Assembly: GCA_016716605.1 (NCBI GenBank)
Contig: JADJWA010000001.1
Location: 496,001 to 560,000, forward strand
Length of the DNA: 64,000 nt
Source: Flavobacteriales bacterium
GTDB lineage: Bacteria; Bacteroidota; Bacteroidia; Flavobacteriales_F; PHOS-HE28
Direction of reading: 5' to 3'
The translations under genes and the position numbers were made by a program. The notes under the pieces were generated by a model. It ran no database searches. It saw only the letters and a program-made list of their open reading frames with translations, and was not told the origin of the DNA. Below, piece after piece: positions 50,621 to 59,905 of the stretch. The first letter of the stretch is position 1, and the number at the start of each line of letters is the position of its first letter.

Positions 50621-52528
50621 ATGAACGTCCTTTCCGTCGAACGCCTGGCCAAGCGCTATGGCCCGCGCCAGCTCTTCGAGGGCGTGAGCTTCGGCCTGGA
50701 GAAAGGCCAGAAGACGGCCATCGTGGCGCGCAACGGCACGGGCAAGAGCACCCTGCTGAAATGCATCGCCGGAGTGGAGCGGCCGGATAGCGGCATCGTC
50801 ACCTTCAACAAGGGCATCCGCGTGGGATACTTGGACCAGAACGTGCAGATGACGAGCACGCGGACGGTAGTGGATGAGATGCTCGACCGCGACGATCCGG
50901 TGAGCGATGCGATCAAGGCCTATGAGCATGCGCTGGCTCAGCATGCGGATGATCAGCTCATGCATAAGGCCATCGAGCGCATGGAAGAACTCAAGGCTTG
51001 GGACCATGAGGCGCGCGTGAAGGCCTTGGCGCATCGCTTCGGCCTGAGAGACCTGGAGCAACCCGTGAATACCTTGAGCGGCGGCCAGCAGAAAAGACTG
51101 GCCATGGCCAAGGTGCTCATCGACCAGCCTGATGTGCTGATCCTCGACGAGCCCACCAACCACCTCGACATGAACATGATCGAGCAGCTCGAAGAAGAGC
51201 TGAACACCCCGGGGATGACGCTGCTGCTGGTAACGCATGACCGGTACTTCCTCGACAATGTCTGCGACGAGATCATCGAGATGGAATTCGGGAAATTCAC
51301 GCGCTACAAGGGCAACTACACCTGGTACCTGGAGAAGAAGGCAGCAGCGGATGAGGTTCGCGAGGCCACGCAACAGCACCTGCGCGGGCTGATGAAGCGC
51401 GAGCTGGAATGGGTGCGCAAGATGCCCCGCGCGCGCGGCACAAAGAGCAAGAGCCGCTTGGACAAGTTCGAGGAGATCAAGGCCGACGCCACGCGGCGCT
51501 TCGATCGAGAGGAGGTGAAGCTTGAGGTGAAGACCGACCGGCTCGGTGGCAAGGTGATCGAGGCACGCAACCTTACCAAGGCCTTCGGTTCCCGGGATAG
51601 GCCCGAGAGCTACAGGCCCATCGTGCTGCACTTCAGCTATTCGCTGAAACGCGGGGATCGGATCGGCATCGTAGGCCCGAACGGCATCGGCAAGACCACC
51701 TTCATCGAGCTGCTGTTGGGCCGCATGAAACCCGATCAGGGCACCGTGAGCATCGGCGACACCGTGGTGCTGGGCACCTTCGGCCAGCAGATGCCGGCGT
51801 TCAAGGAGGATCAGCGGATCGTGGAGGCCGTGCGTGACATCGCGGAAGTGATTCCCCTGAACAAGGGGCGAACGCTCACCGCATCACAATTGCTCGAGCG
51901 CTTCCTCTTCGACAAGGAGCAGCAGTACCAGGCCATCAGCACGCTGAGCGGCGGCGAACGCCGGCGGCTCTACCTGTGCATGGTGCTCATGAAGAACCCG
52001 AACGTGCTAGTCCTTGACGAGCCCACCAACGACCTCGACATACCCACGCTCAATGCGCTCGAGGAATTCCTCATGGACCTCGACATCTGCCAGCTCATCG
52101 TGAGCCACGACCGCTTCTTCATGGACAAGCTCTGCACGAAACTGCTTGTCTTCAAAGGCGAAGGCGTGATCAAGGAATGGGTGGGCAGCTACACGGAGCT
52201 GCGGGAGGCGGAGAAGGCCGAAGCCGATCGCGCACGCCGCGAAAGCGGGGCCGGGAGCACCAAGGCCGCTACGCAGGGCCTAGCGGCGACGGTGCCCAAC
52301 GAAGGCGACCGCAAGAAGCTCACCTACGCTGAGAAACTGGAGCTGCAGCGCATGGACAAGGAGATGCCGAAGCTGGAAGCGCGCAAGGAGGAGCTCTTGG
52401 CGACCATGGCCACCGGCGGCACCGATCACCACAAGATGATGGAGCACAGCATCGAGCTCGAGAAGACCATCGCAGCGCTGGATCTCATGATGGACCGGTG
52501 GCTGGAGCTTTCGGAGAGGATAGGTTGA
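50621..52528 (+). CDS. ABC-F family ATPase (Uup-like)
   Basis: 635 aa from the ATG at 50621, with two ABC domains in one chain and no membrane part. Domain one: Walker A ARNGTGKSTLL, signature LSGGQQKRLAMAKVL, Walker B VLILDEPTNHLDMN. Domain two: GPNGIGKTTFIE, LSGGERRRLYLCMVL and VLVLDEPTNDLDIP. The linker between them is rich in Lys/Arg/Glu (about 220-310) as in ribosome-binding ABC-F proteins. The C-terminal region (about 545-630) forms the Uup-type coiled coil (ELQRMDKEMPKLEARKEELL). It probably acts on stalled ribosomes; antibiotic resistance cannot be inferred. Confidence 0.93.
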   Translation: MNVLSVERLAKRYGPRQLFEGVSFGLEKGQKTAIVARNGTGKSTLLKCIAGVERPDSGIVTFNKGIRVGYLDQNVQMTSTRTVVDEMLDRDDPVSDAIKAYEHALAQHADDQLMHKAIERMEELKAWDHEARVKALAHRFGLRDLEQPVNTLSGGQQKRLAMAKVLIDQPDVLILDEPTNHLDMNMIEQLEEELNTPGMTLLLVTHDRYFLDNVCDEIIEMEFGKFTRYKGNYTWYLEKKAAADEVREATQQHLRGLMKRELEWVRKMPRARGTKSKSRLDKFEEIKADATRRFDREEVKLEVKTDRLGGKVIEARNLTKAFGSRDRPESYRPIVLHFSYSLKRGDRIGIVGPNGIGKTTFIELLLGRMKPDQGTVSIGDTVVLGTFGQQMPAFKEDQRIVEAVRDIAEVIPLNKGRTLTASQLLERFLFDKEQQYQAISTLSGGERRRLYLCMVLMKNPNVLVLDEPTNDLDIPTLNALEEFLMDLDICQLIVSHDRFFMDKLCTKLLVFKGEGVIKEWVGSYTELREAEKAEADRARRESGAGSTKAATQGLAATVPNEGDRKKLTYAEKLELQRMDKEMPKLEARKEELLATMATGGTDHHKMMEHSIELEKTIAALDLMMDRWLELSERIG

Positions 52529-52533
52529 GGGTC

Positions 52534-52582
52534 GCAGGTTGGCTCAGGAAATGGTTGAGGCCTCCGCGGCATGGCAACCTGC
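52534..52582. terminator. Inverted repeat in spacer between ABC-F and PorP/SprF genes
   Basis: GCAGGTTG (52534-52541) and CAACCTGC (52575-52582) are perfect 8-bp arms with a long loop, placed between convergent genes. No T-run. A two-way terminator is possible; otherwise a decayed repeat. Confidence 0.3.
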
Positions 52583-52638
52583 AACCCCTAAGAACAGAGG
52601 CGGCCGCGCACCGGCCTCAATGCCCAACCTTGCGCCGA

Positions 52639-53643
52639 TCAGAACTTGGCGCAAGGCACCACGCGGCGCTTGCTCATGCTGCGCTTCTTGCTGCGCGAGG
52701 CCATCTCGTAGCCCAGCGTGATCTCATGCGCTCCACCGCTTTGCCCGGCGAGGCGTGACACCGTGAGGTCGTAACTGTATCCGATCCGCAGGTCATTGAT
52801 GATGACGCCGCCGAGGAATGCCAGGGCATCACGGTTCGCGAAGCCCTGGGCGTAGCGCTTGACCAAGGGGATGCCACGGTACCACAGCCCCGCGTAGAAT
52901 GGCGACCGCTCGAAGTACCCGCCAAGGTCGAGCTGATCATACTTCTCCTGCGAGCGGTAATTGAAGGCGAGCACCAGGTTCTGCGGGTGCTGCTTGATGA
53001 TGGGCGTGCGGAACGTCGTGCGCCAGCCGCCATGCATGCTGAACTTGATGGGCATGCGCGCCTCGTTGCCCAGCAGTGATTGATTCGGGCGGTTGAGATG
53101 GTGGAAGCTCGTGCCCAGCCAATACTTCGGAGTGAAGTAGAGCAGCCCTCCCCCGAAATCGGCGTAGTTGACGCTGCGGCCCGCGAGGTATTCATAGGTG
53201 CCCACGTCACCGCCGCGCGCCAGCTGATCGCTGAAGACCAGCTTCGAGTAGTCCACCGCATGATTTGCCCAGCCGATCTGGAGCGCTGGACGCAGGAAGA
53301 CCTTCCGCTTCAGCTCGATCTCGTATGCATACTGGCCAGTGATGCTGCTGTACCGAAGCGCGCCGCTTCCGGCCTTGTCATGCGACACCAGCAGGCCCAC
53401 GCCGCTGTTAACGCCGGGCATGTAGTGATCGAGCGCGAAATTGCTGCTGATGAAGGCGCCGGGGAATGCGGGCCATTGATCGCGCACAGCTACGCCCATG
53501 CGGGTCTGTGTCCCGGTGCCTGCGAACGCCGGGCTCACGAAGGTGGGCAGGGCATAGAACTGCGAGAACTGCGCGTCCTGGGCCGTCAGCGCGAAAGCTG
53601 CCAACAGCCCTGACAACGTTGCTCTCGTGCGCGGCCCATTCAT
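52639..53643 (-). CDS. PorP/SprF-family T9SS membrane protein
   Basis: 334 aa; signal RATLSGLLAAFALTAQ. The start of the mature protein, AQFSQFYALPTFVSPAFAGT, is the family hallmark, followed by a beta-barrel with DQWPAFPGAFISSNFALDHYM, GVGLLVSHDKAGSGALRYSS-like strands and GGVIINDLRIGYSYDLTVS. The last residues are unusually basic (SRSKKRSMSKRR). SprF-like proteins are needed in Flavobacterium for exporting partner proteins with type B sorting domains. Such a partner is the big gene two places upstream, so this is probably its dedicated outer-membrane partner. Confidence 0.9.
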   Translation of the reverse strand: MNGPRTRATLSGLLAAFALTAQDAQFSQFYALPTFVSPAFAGTGTQTRMGVAVRDQWPAFPGAFISSNFALDHYMPGVNSGVGLLVSHDKAGSGALRYSSITGQYAYEIELKRKVFLRPALQIGWANHAVDYSKLVFSDQLARGGDVGTYEYLAGRSVNYADFGGGLLYFTPKYWLGTSFHHLNRPNQSLLGNEARMPIKFSMHGGWRTTFRTPIIKQHPQNLVLAFNYRSQEKYDQLDLGGYFERSPFYAGLWYRGIPLVKRYAQGFANRDALAFLGGVIINDLRIGYSYDLTVSRLAGQSGGAHEITLGYEMASRSKKRSMSKRRVVPCAKF

Positions 53644-53644
53644 G

Positions 53645-55228
53645 CTACTTCATGCGCTGCACGGAGGCGTCGCGGTCCAGGCGGATGTCGAGCGCCATCT
53701 CGCGGCCATCGTGATCGGTGGCCTTCGCGACGATTGCCGCGCGATGGATGGCGAAGCCGGGCGCCTCGACGCTCATGTTGTACTTCTGGCCGGGGCTCAG
53801 CACCATGATGTAGCGGCCGGTGCTTTCGTTGGTGTTGTACACGCCGACCACCTCGTCACCGAACTCATCGGTGAGCAGGATACGGGCCTTCACGGGCTCA
53901 TCGCCCGCATCGGCCACCACGCCACGGGCCACCATGTAATCGAGCTGGCTGCCGGGGAAGCTCACCTGATAGATGTCCTGCATGCCCATGCCGCCGGGCC
54001 GCTCACTGCTGAAATAGCCGGTGTAGCCGTCCTCGCTCAAGCAGAAGTAGATGTCATCATTCACCGTGTTCAGCGGGTAGCCCATGTTCTCGGGCAGGCT
54101 CCAGCCGTTCATGTCGGCATCAGTGAGCGTGGCTTTGAAGATGTCGTAACCGCCCATGGTGCGATGGCCCTTGCTGCTGAAGAAGAGCGTGATGCCATCG
54201 CTGTGCATGAAGGGGGCGTCTTCATCGTAAGGCGTGTTGATCTTGGGCCCGAGGTTCAGCGGCAGGCTCCATTCACCATTCGGCAGCCTGCGGATGCGAT
54301 ACAGGTCGCGGCCACCGAAGCCGCCGGGGCGATCGCTGGTGAAATAGATCTCATCGCCCCCGGGCGCTATGCTGGCGCTTGGCTCGTGGTGCTTGCTGTT
54401 GATCTGAGCGGTCATCAGTTGAGGCTGCTGCCATTTGCCAGCGTGCAAGCGCGTTTCAAAGAGGTCGCCGGCTACCAGGTCCTCGCTGGTGTGGTACACG
54501 ATCATGCTCGAACCATCAGGATTGAGGCCCACGGTTGCATCGTGCGTGTTGGTGTTCAGCGGGCCGCCTACGTTCAAGGCATTGGTCCACAACTCGTCGA
54601 TGCGCTTGGCCACATAGATGTCCTCCAGCCATTGGCCTGTGGGGTCCTTCAGGTTGCCGCTGGTGCCTTCGCGTCGGCTGGTGAAGTACATCGTGTTGCC
54701 ATCGGCCGTGATCAGTGGGCAGTAGTCGTGCTGCGGCGAATTGATCAGCGCGCCCAGGTTGCGGATCTCCACTTCGATGGGCTGCCTCACCAGGTCCTTA
54801 GCGGTGTTGGCCATGGCGACAAGGCGATCAACCTCAGCGTCCTTCACCGCACGATAATTCAGCTGTTTGTAACGAAGGAGCAGGTCGGCGGCTTCATCGA
54901 AGCGCTGCTGGCGGTGGCGCTGCTTCGCCAGCTCGTAATGGGCTTCAGTATGCCCGCCGCGGACGGCGCGTTCGAGGTGAGGCACAGCCTTATCGCGCTG
55001 ACCCGGCAGGTTGGCGAGGCACACCCCGTACTCGTAGTACACTTCCACGAAGGCCGTGTCGACCGGAAGCAGCTTCTTGTAGATGCGCGCGGCTTCGGTA
55101 TAATCCTCGGCGGCCAGATGCAACTTGGCCTGATCGAGCATCTGATTGTGCGGGCGCCTGTAGCCGTTCTGTGCGAACAGGCCGGTGGCTGCCATCAACA
55201 AAAGCGCGGTGGAGAGTTTCCGTTCCAT
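53645..55228 (-). CDS. TPR plus PD40-propeller protein, T9SS partner type
   Basis: 527 aa; signal RKLSTALLLMAATGLFAQ. An N-terminal TPR part (about 25-140) with LDQAKLHLAAEDYTEAARIYKK is followed by a six-bladed PD40 propeller: LITADGNTMYFTSRREG, ATVGLNPDGSSMIVYHTS, SIAPGGDEIYFTSDRPGGFG, FMHSDGITLFFSSKGH, and FCLSEDGYTGYFSSERPGG. A carboxypeptidase-regulatory-like domain ends it. The architecture is that of PorE/OmpA-like proteins but the OmpA peptidoglycan-binding end is missing. It sits between the adhesin and PorP/SprF genes with 5- and 1-base gaps, so it belongs to the same export set. Confidence 0.86.
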   Translation of the reverse strand: MERKLSTALLLMAATGLFAQNGYRRPHNQMLDQAKLHLAAEDYTEAARIYKKLLPVDTAFVEVYYEYGVCLANLPGQRDKAVPHLERAVRGGHTEAHYELAKQRHRQQRFDEAADLLLRYKQLNYRAVKDAEVDRLVAMANTAKDLVRQPIEVEIRNLGALINSPQHDYCPLITADGNTMYFTSRREGTSGNLKDPTGQWLEDIYVAKRIDELWTNALNVGGPLNTNTHDATVGLNPDGSSMIVYHTSEDLVAGDLFETRLHAGKWQQPQLMTAQINSKHHEPSASIAPGGDEIYFTSDRPGGFGGRDLYRIRRLPNGEWSLPLNLGPKINTPYDEDAPFMHSDGITLFFSSKGHRTMGGYDIFKATLTDADMNGWSLPENMGYPLNTVNDDIYFCLSEDGYTGYFSSERPGGMGMQDIYQVSFPGSQLDYMVARGVVADAGDEPVKARILLTDEFGDEVVGVYNTNESTGRYIMVLSPGQKYNMSVEAPGFAIHRAAIVAKATDHDGREMALDIRLDRDASVQRMK

Positions 55229-55233
55229 GTGTT

Positions 55234-58200
55234 CTAGCGCAAAAGGGTGACGTCGCCTTTCAGCACGGCTTCACGGCCATCGCTGAATGTGGCGTTGCAT
55301 TTCCAGACATAGACATCCTGCTTGGCCGGGGCTCCCTTGTACCAGCCGTCCCAGCCGCGTCGCACATCCTCGCTCACGAAGACCAATTCGCCCCAGCGAT
55401 TGAAGATCTCAAGGCGGTACCGTTCCACTCCTTCGTGCTTCGGGAAGAAGTGGTCATTGTCGTAGCCCATCGGGTCGTATTGCCCGTCAGTTGGCCCGCT
55501 TCCGGGTGTGAAGGCATTCGGGAATTCGATCTCACCGCTCACCTCGCCCGTGGTGGCGCCCACCACTGTGAAGGTGTCGGGGCAATTCCACTGGTTGTTG
55601 GCGATGAGCATCACGTCGAAAGTGCCCGCCTGCTCGTAGTAGTGCGTGGGGTTGAAGGCATTGCTGGTGGTGCCGTCGCCGAAGTCCCATGTGAATTGAT
55701 CGGCGTTAGCGCTCAGGTTATACGTGAACACCGGCTGCGTGGGCACGATCACCGTGGTGGGCTGCAGCACGAAGAAGGCATTAGCCCTCGGCCGAACGAC
55801 AATGCTATCCACTTTGGTCATGGTGTTCACCGCGCCGCCCACGCCGAATGCGGTGAGGGTCACGGAATAGACCCCTGGTACGTTGTAGGTGTAGGTGGGG
55901 TTATCGGCCGTGCTGGTTCCGCCATCGCCGAAGCTCCATTGGTAGCTCTGGGCAAGCAGGCTCGTATTGGTGAATTGCACGGTGAGCGGCGCGCATCCTT
56001 CGCCCTGACCGAGGAAGCTTGCCGTGGGCAGCGGCGGGGTAATTGTCACCTGCTGCGTGGCCGTATCAGCGCAGGCCGTGCCGCTGACGATCAGGGTGAT
56101 GGTGAAGCTGCCCCAAGAGCCGTAGGTGTGCGAGCCTGGTTCCTGCAGGTTCGATGCCCCGCCGTCGCCGAAGCCCCAGGCGTGGCTCCAATTGCCAGGG
56201 CTGCTGGCATTGCTCAGCGTCACGGTGGCATTGGGGAATTGCTGCGTGAAGGGTGTGGCCATGAATGCGGCCTGCGGAACCGGCGATACTATCACCGTTT
56301 GCTGCGCGATGCTGATGCAGCCGTAAGACGATGTGGCTGTGAGCGTGATGGTGCGCACCTGGTCTGCGGAGCCTGTGTTCACATAGGTGTGCGTAGGGTC
56401 GCTGCCCACCAGCGTGATGCCATCGCCCATGTCCCACAAGTAGCTGCTAGCGCCCGAGCTATTGTTCAGCGGCTGCACGGTGAGCGGCGAGCAGCCGGCA
56501 CCGATGACGGTGAACGCTGCGGTGACCGCCGGGTACACATCGACCGCAGCGGTGGTCGTGTCGCTGCAACCGAAGCTGTTCGTAGCGATCACTTGCGGGT
56601 TGAATGTGACCGGCATCGCGCTCGAATGCGCATAGCTGTGCGTTTGATTGCCGGGCACGGTGTCCAGAAAGGCTCCATCACCGAAGGACCATTGCGAGCT
56701 GACGGCGCCGATCGTGAGGTCCTGGAATGGCACGCTCAATGGCTGGCAACCGCTGGGCACACCGGGGATGAACTGCGCGATCGGCTGCGGGTGCACCAGG
56801 ATCGGCGCTGCGATGGTATCGCTGCATCCGAAGGAGGAGGTCGCGATCAACTGCGCCTGGAACGTGACATCGTTCAAGCCCTGATTGAAGTAGATATGCT
56901 GGGGCGATGCTGCCGTGCTGCCCTGCTGATCGCCGAAGATCCATTGGTAGCTGTTGGCACCCATGCTCGTGTTGCTGAAGCTCACCGCGTGCGGCGCGCA
57001 GCCATCGGCCGGCGCAACAAAGCCTGCCGTGACCTGCGGATGCACCTGAACATCGACCGTGGCCGTGCTGGTGCAGCCATGATCGGTGATGGCCATGAGG
57101 CTCACCGGATAGCTCACCGTGCCCGGTCCGGGGAAGTTGTACCACGTGTGCCCATGGACCGCTGCAGCGGTGTCGCTCTGCTGACCATCTCCGTAGTTCC
57201 AGACGAAGCTGCTCGCGCCCAGGCTCGCGTTGGTGAGCTGCGTGGTGAACGGATGGCACCCGATGGCAGGCGACACGGTGACCAGCGCCGTGGGATTGGG
57301 GAATACCAGCACGCTCGCGGAAGCAGTGTCCACGCAGCCGAACGCATTAGCGCCTACGAGCGTGATGCCGAAGGCCTGTTCGTTGGTGTTGCTGTTGAAG
57401 TAGGTATGCGTGGGCGAAGGGCCTGTTCCCGTGCTGCCATCGCCGAAATCCCAGTTGTAGCTCACCGCACCCACCACGCTGGGGAAAGTGACCGTGAGCG
57501 GGCTGCAGCCGCTATCGGGCTGTGCCACGAAACTGAAGTCGGGCGTGGGATACACCATCACCTGCTGCGTTACCGTGGCCTGGCAACCCGCAGGTGAGAA
57601 AGCGGTGAGCGAAACGGTATGGATGCTCAGGAAGAAGCTATTGTTCACATAGGTGTGCCCTGGGTTCACCGCCGTGCTCGTGCTGCCATCACCGAAGTCC
57701 CACGAATAGGTTGCGGCGCCTGTGCTGCTGTTCACGAAAGTGACATCCATGGGCGCACAGCCCGGCACCGCATTGTGGCTGAAGCCCGCGAACACGCCAG
57801 GTGCCACCGTGATGTCAACCATCGCGGTGTCCGCGCATCCGAAAGGGGAACTCGCGATCAGGGTGGCGGTGAATACCGTGTCCGTTGCGCCGGGATTGAT
57901 ATAGGTGTGCGAAGCATCCACGGTGTTCGCCGTGGCGCCGTCGCCGAAGAGCCAGAGATATTGCGTGGCACCGGTGCTGGTATTGGTGAAGCTCACGTTC
58001 ATGGGCGAGCAGCCGAGCACCGGCACCGGCGTGAAGGAAGCATTCGGCCGGGCCTGCACGTTAACGGCCTGCGTGCCCGTGTTGCCACAATAGGGCGTGG
58101 TCACGCTCAACGTGATGGTATATGGCCCGGCAGAGGCGTACTGGTGCGTGGGGCTCTGCAGCGTGGATGTGCCGCCATCACCGAAGTCCCAAGCCCAATT

Positions 58201-59751
58201 CGTCACTGGATTCCCGGGATCAGTGCCGATCACAGGCGTGAGGACCGATGTCTCACCGAAGCAGAGATTGGCCACTTGGATGCCCACATTGGGTGGCGCA
58301 TATACATTCACTGGGCGCGAGAAACTGTGCGTGCAGCCCATTGCATTGATCACGGTGAGGTTGATGGTGTAGATGCCCGCCGAACCGTAGAAATGCGGCG
58401 CCGGGTTCGGAACGGTGCTCGTGCTTCCATCGCCGAAGTCCCAGGCATAGCTCACCGCTCCGATCGACAAGTCTGAGATGGTCACGGTGATGGAATCGCA
58501 GGCGGAATCCTGATCGAGCGTGAAATCTGCAGTGGGGCGCGGCAATACGACCACCGTCACCGAAGCGGTATCGGCGCAACCGGCTGTTGCACCTTGGATG
58601 CTGGCGGCATAGGAGACCGTGTAGGTGCCCTCCGTGTTGTAGGTGTGCGCCTGATCGCCGGCTCCCGTCCACTGGAAGCCAGCGCCCGCACCGAAGTTCC
58701 ATTCGAAGTAGTTGGCGCCGCCAGTCGTGGTCTGATCGAAGTAGGCGGTCTCGCCCACGCAGATGGTATCAGGGCTCACGCTCAGGGAGACCGAAGGGGG
58801 CGGTACGATCGTGATCTGGATGAAGGCCGTGTCGATGCCACAGTAATTGCTGTCGAGGAGCATCACCTCGTAGGTGCCGATGGCCGGGTACTGGATCACC
58901 CGCGGGAATGTCGGCGGCCATGGCGTCCAATCGATGATGCTGTCCTGTCCCTGGCCCCAGTAATCGCCGAAGTTCCAGTACTCGTAACGCTGGAAGATGT
59001 TGCCCTGATTCAGGCAGTTGCGGTCCGTGGTGTTCGCGAAGGTGACGGTGCGGTCAGGCCAGCAGAGCAGCGTCGCGCTCGCCGCGATGCTGGCATCGTC
59101 GATGTCCCAGATGCGGATCGGATTGAAGGTGGCCAGCGATGCGCCCCCCTGCAAGGTGTTGCACGTGTTCTCCGCCGTGAGCTCCACCGTGGTCTCGCAG
59201 TCCACCGTGCCCTGCTGGTAGGTGTGCGTTACGGTCTGGCCGAGATTCGTGTGGTCGAAGGTGAGGATCGGCGACCCATCACCGAAGTTCCAGGTGAAGA
59301 CCGTGTTCGGCGAGACATTCGTGCTGCTGTTGACGAAATCAACGGGATGCGGGGCGCACACCTGCGTGAGGCCGCCCACGGGGATCTGGATGCTCGCGCT
59401 CGAGCTTTGCTCCATGGTGAGTGTTCCCGTGACCGTGCAGCCGGTGGCGATCTCCGTGAAGGTGATCGTGTAGGTGGCCACGGCCGACGCATAGAGGTGC
59501 GTCACGGTCATGGGCGGCATCAGCGAAGCGCCGCTCTGCACCGGGCTTCCGTCGCCCCAGTTGATGCTGTACGCGCCCACCGTCTGCGGCGTGGCGACCA
59601 CCAGGGTGAAGTTGGTGCCGCTGCAGCTGTACCATTGGGGGGCTGCGGAAGGCGTCCCGTAGTAATCATAGAGCTGCGGGCATTGCGCCGCGGCACCGAT
59701 GGCGGCGGCCAGGCCCAGGCTGAATGCGATGCAGCGGCGGTTCAGTCCCAC
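55234..59751 (-). CDS. Giant PKD-repeat protein with T9SS type B (gliding-motility) sorting domain
   Basis: 1505 aa; signal CIAFSLGLAAAIGAAAQ. About 16 PKD-like domains follow one another, each with a WxFGDGxxS turn and a THxY strand, for example WDFGDGSTSTVPNP and WSFGDGGTSTADNP. Several are diverged (WNYGDGQQSD, WIFGDQQGST, WDMGDGITLV). The C-terminal domain FPNAFTPGSGP to EVVLKGDVTLLR-type end (here AVLKGDVTLLR), with FNRWGELVF and WDGWYKGAPA, is the gliding-motility-associated (CHU_C) type B sorting domain. It is a SprB-like surface adhesin candidate and the first gene of the export trio. The repeats agree well enough that recombination between them is possible. Confidence 0.92.
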   Translation of the reverse strand: MGLNRRCIAFSLGLAAAIGAAAQCPQLYDYYGTPSAAPQWYSCSGTNFTLVVATPQTVGAYSINWGDGSPVQSGASLMPPMTVTHLYASAVATYTITFTEIATGCTVTGTLTMEQSSSASIQIPVGGLTQVCAPHPVDFVNSSTNVSPNTVFTWNFGDGSPILTFDHTNLGQTVTHTYQQGTVDCETTVELTAENTCNTLQGGASLATFNPIRIWDIDDASIAASATLLCWPDRTVTFANTTDRNCLNQGNIFQRYEYWNFGDYWGQGQDSIIDWTPWPPTFPRVIQYPAIGTYEVMLLDSNYCGIDTAFIQITIVPPPSVSLSVSPDTICVGETAYFDQTTTGGANYFEWNFGAGAGFQWTGAGDQAHTYNTEGTYTVSYAASIQGATAGCADTASVTVVVLPRPTADFTLDQDSACDSITVTISDLSIGAVSYAWDFGDGSTSTVPNPAPHFYGSAGIYTINLTVINAMGCTHSFSRPVNVYAPPNVGIQVANLCFGETSVLTPVIGTDPGNPVTNWAWDFGDGGTSTLQSPTHQYASAGPYTITLSVTTPYCGNTGTQAVNVQARPNASFTPVPVLGCSPMNVSFTNTSTGATQYLWLFGDGATANTVDASHTYINPGATDTVFTATLIASSPFGCADTAMVDITVAPGVFAGFSHNAVPGCAPMDVTFVNSSTGAATYSWDFGDGSTSTAVNPGHTYVNNSFFLSIHTVSLTAFSPAGCQATVTQQVMVYPTPDFSFVAQPDSGCSPLTVTFPSVVGAVSYNWDFGDGSTGTGPSPTHTYFNSNTNEQAFGITLVGANAFGCVDTASASVLVFPNPTALVTVSPAIGCHPFTTQLTNASLGASSFVWNYGDGQQSDTAAAVHGHTWYNFPGPGTVSYPVSLMAITDHGCTSTATVDVQVHPQVTAGFVAPADGCAPHAVSFSNTSMGANSYQWIFGDQQGSTAASPQHIYFNQGLNDVTFQAQLIATSSFGCSDTIAAPILVHPQPIAQFIPGVPSGCQPLSVPFQDLTIGAVSSQWSFGDGAFLDTVPGNQTHSYAHSSAMPVTFNPQVIATNSFGCSDTTTAAVDVYPAVTAAFTVIGAGCSPLTVQPLNNSSGASSYLWDMGDGITLVGSDPTHTYVNTGSADQVRTITLTATSSYGCISIAQQTVIVSPVPQAAFMATPFTQQFPNATVTLSNASSPGNWSHAWGFGDGGASNLQEPGSHTYGSWGSFTITLIVSGTACADTATQQVTITPPLPTASFLGQGEGCAPLTVQFTNTSLLAQSYQWSFGDGGTSTADNPTYTYNVPGVYSVTLTAFGVGGAVNTMTKVDSIVVRPRANAFFVLQPTTVIVPTQPVFTYNLSANADQFTWDFGDGTTSNAFNPTHYYEQAGTFDVMLIANNQWNCPDTFTVVGATTGEVSGEIEFPNAFTPGSGPTDGQYDPMGYDNDHFFPKHEGVERYRLEIFNRWGELVFVSEDVRRGWDGWYKGAPAKQDVYVWKCNATFSDGREAVLKGDVTLLR

Positions 59752-59905
59752 GTGGTCGGTTCTTCTCGCGCCTTGCTACGCTTGGATGGAAGCGCTGGAT
59801 ACGCACGACCCTCCCTTCCCGACGAAGAGGTGCGCATACCCGACCAAGGACCAGCCCCAAGGAACCATCGCCTTCCGTCATCGTATCACGGCCCCAATCC
59901 CTCCA

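Noticed and set aside
53627..55237. 536-codon open frame on the plus strand
   Set aside because: Antisense to the PD40 protein, whose blades and signal peptide are unmistakable.
55171..57597. 808-codon open frame on the plus strand
   Set aside because: It is antisense to the PKD adhesin. The regular, GC-rich PKD repeats create long open frames on the other strand. The translation is rich in Arg, His, Gly and Ala with no domain.
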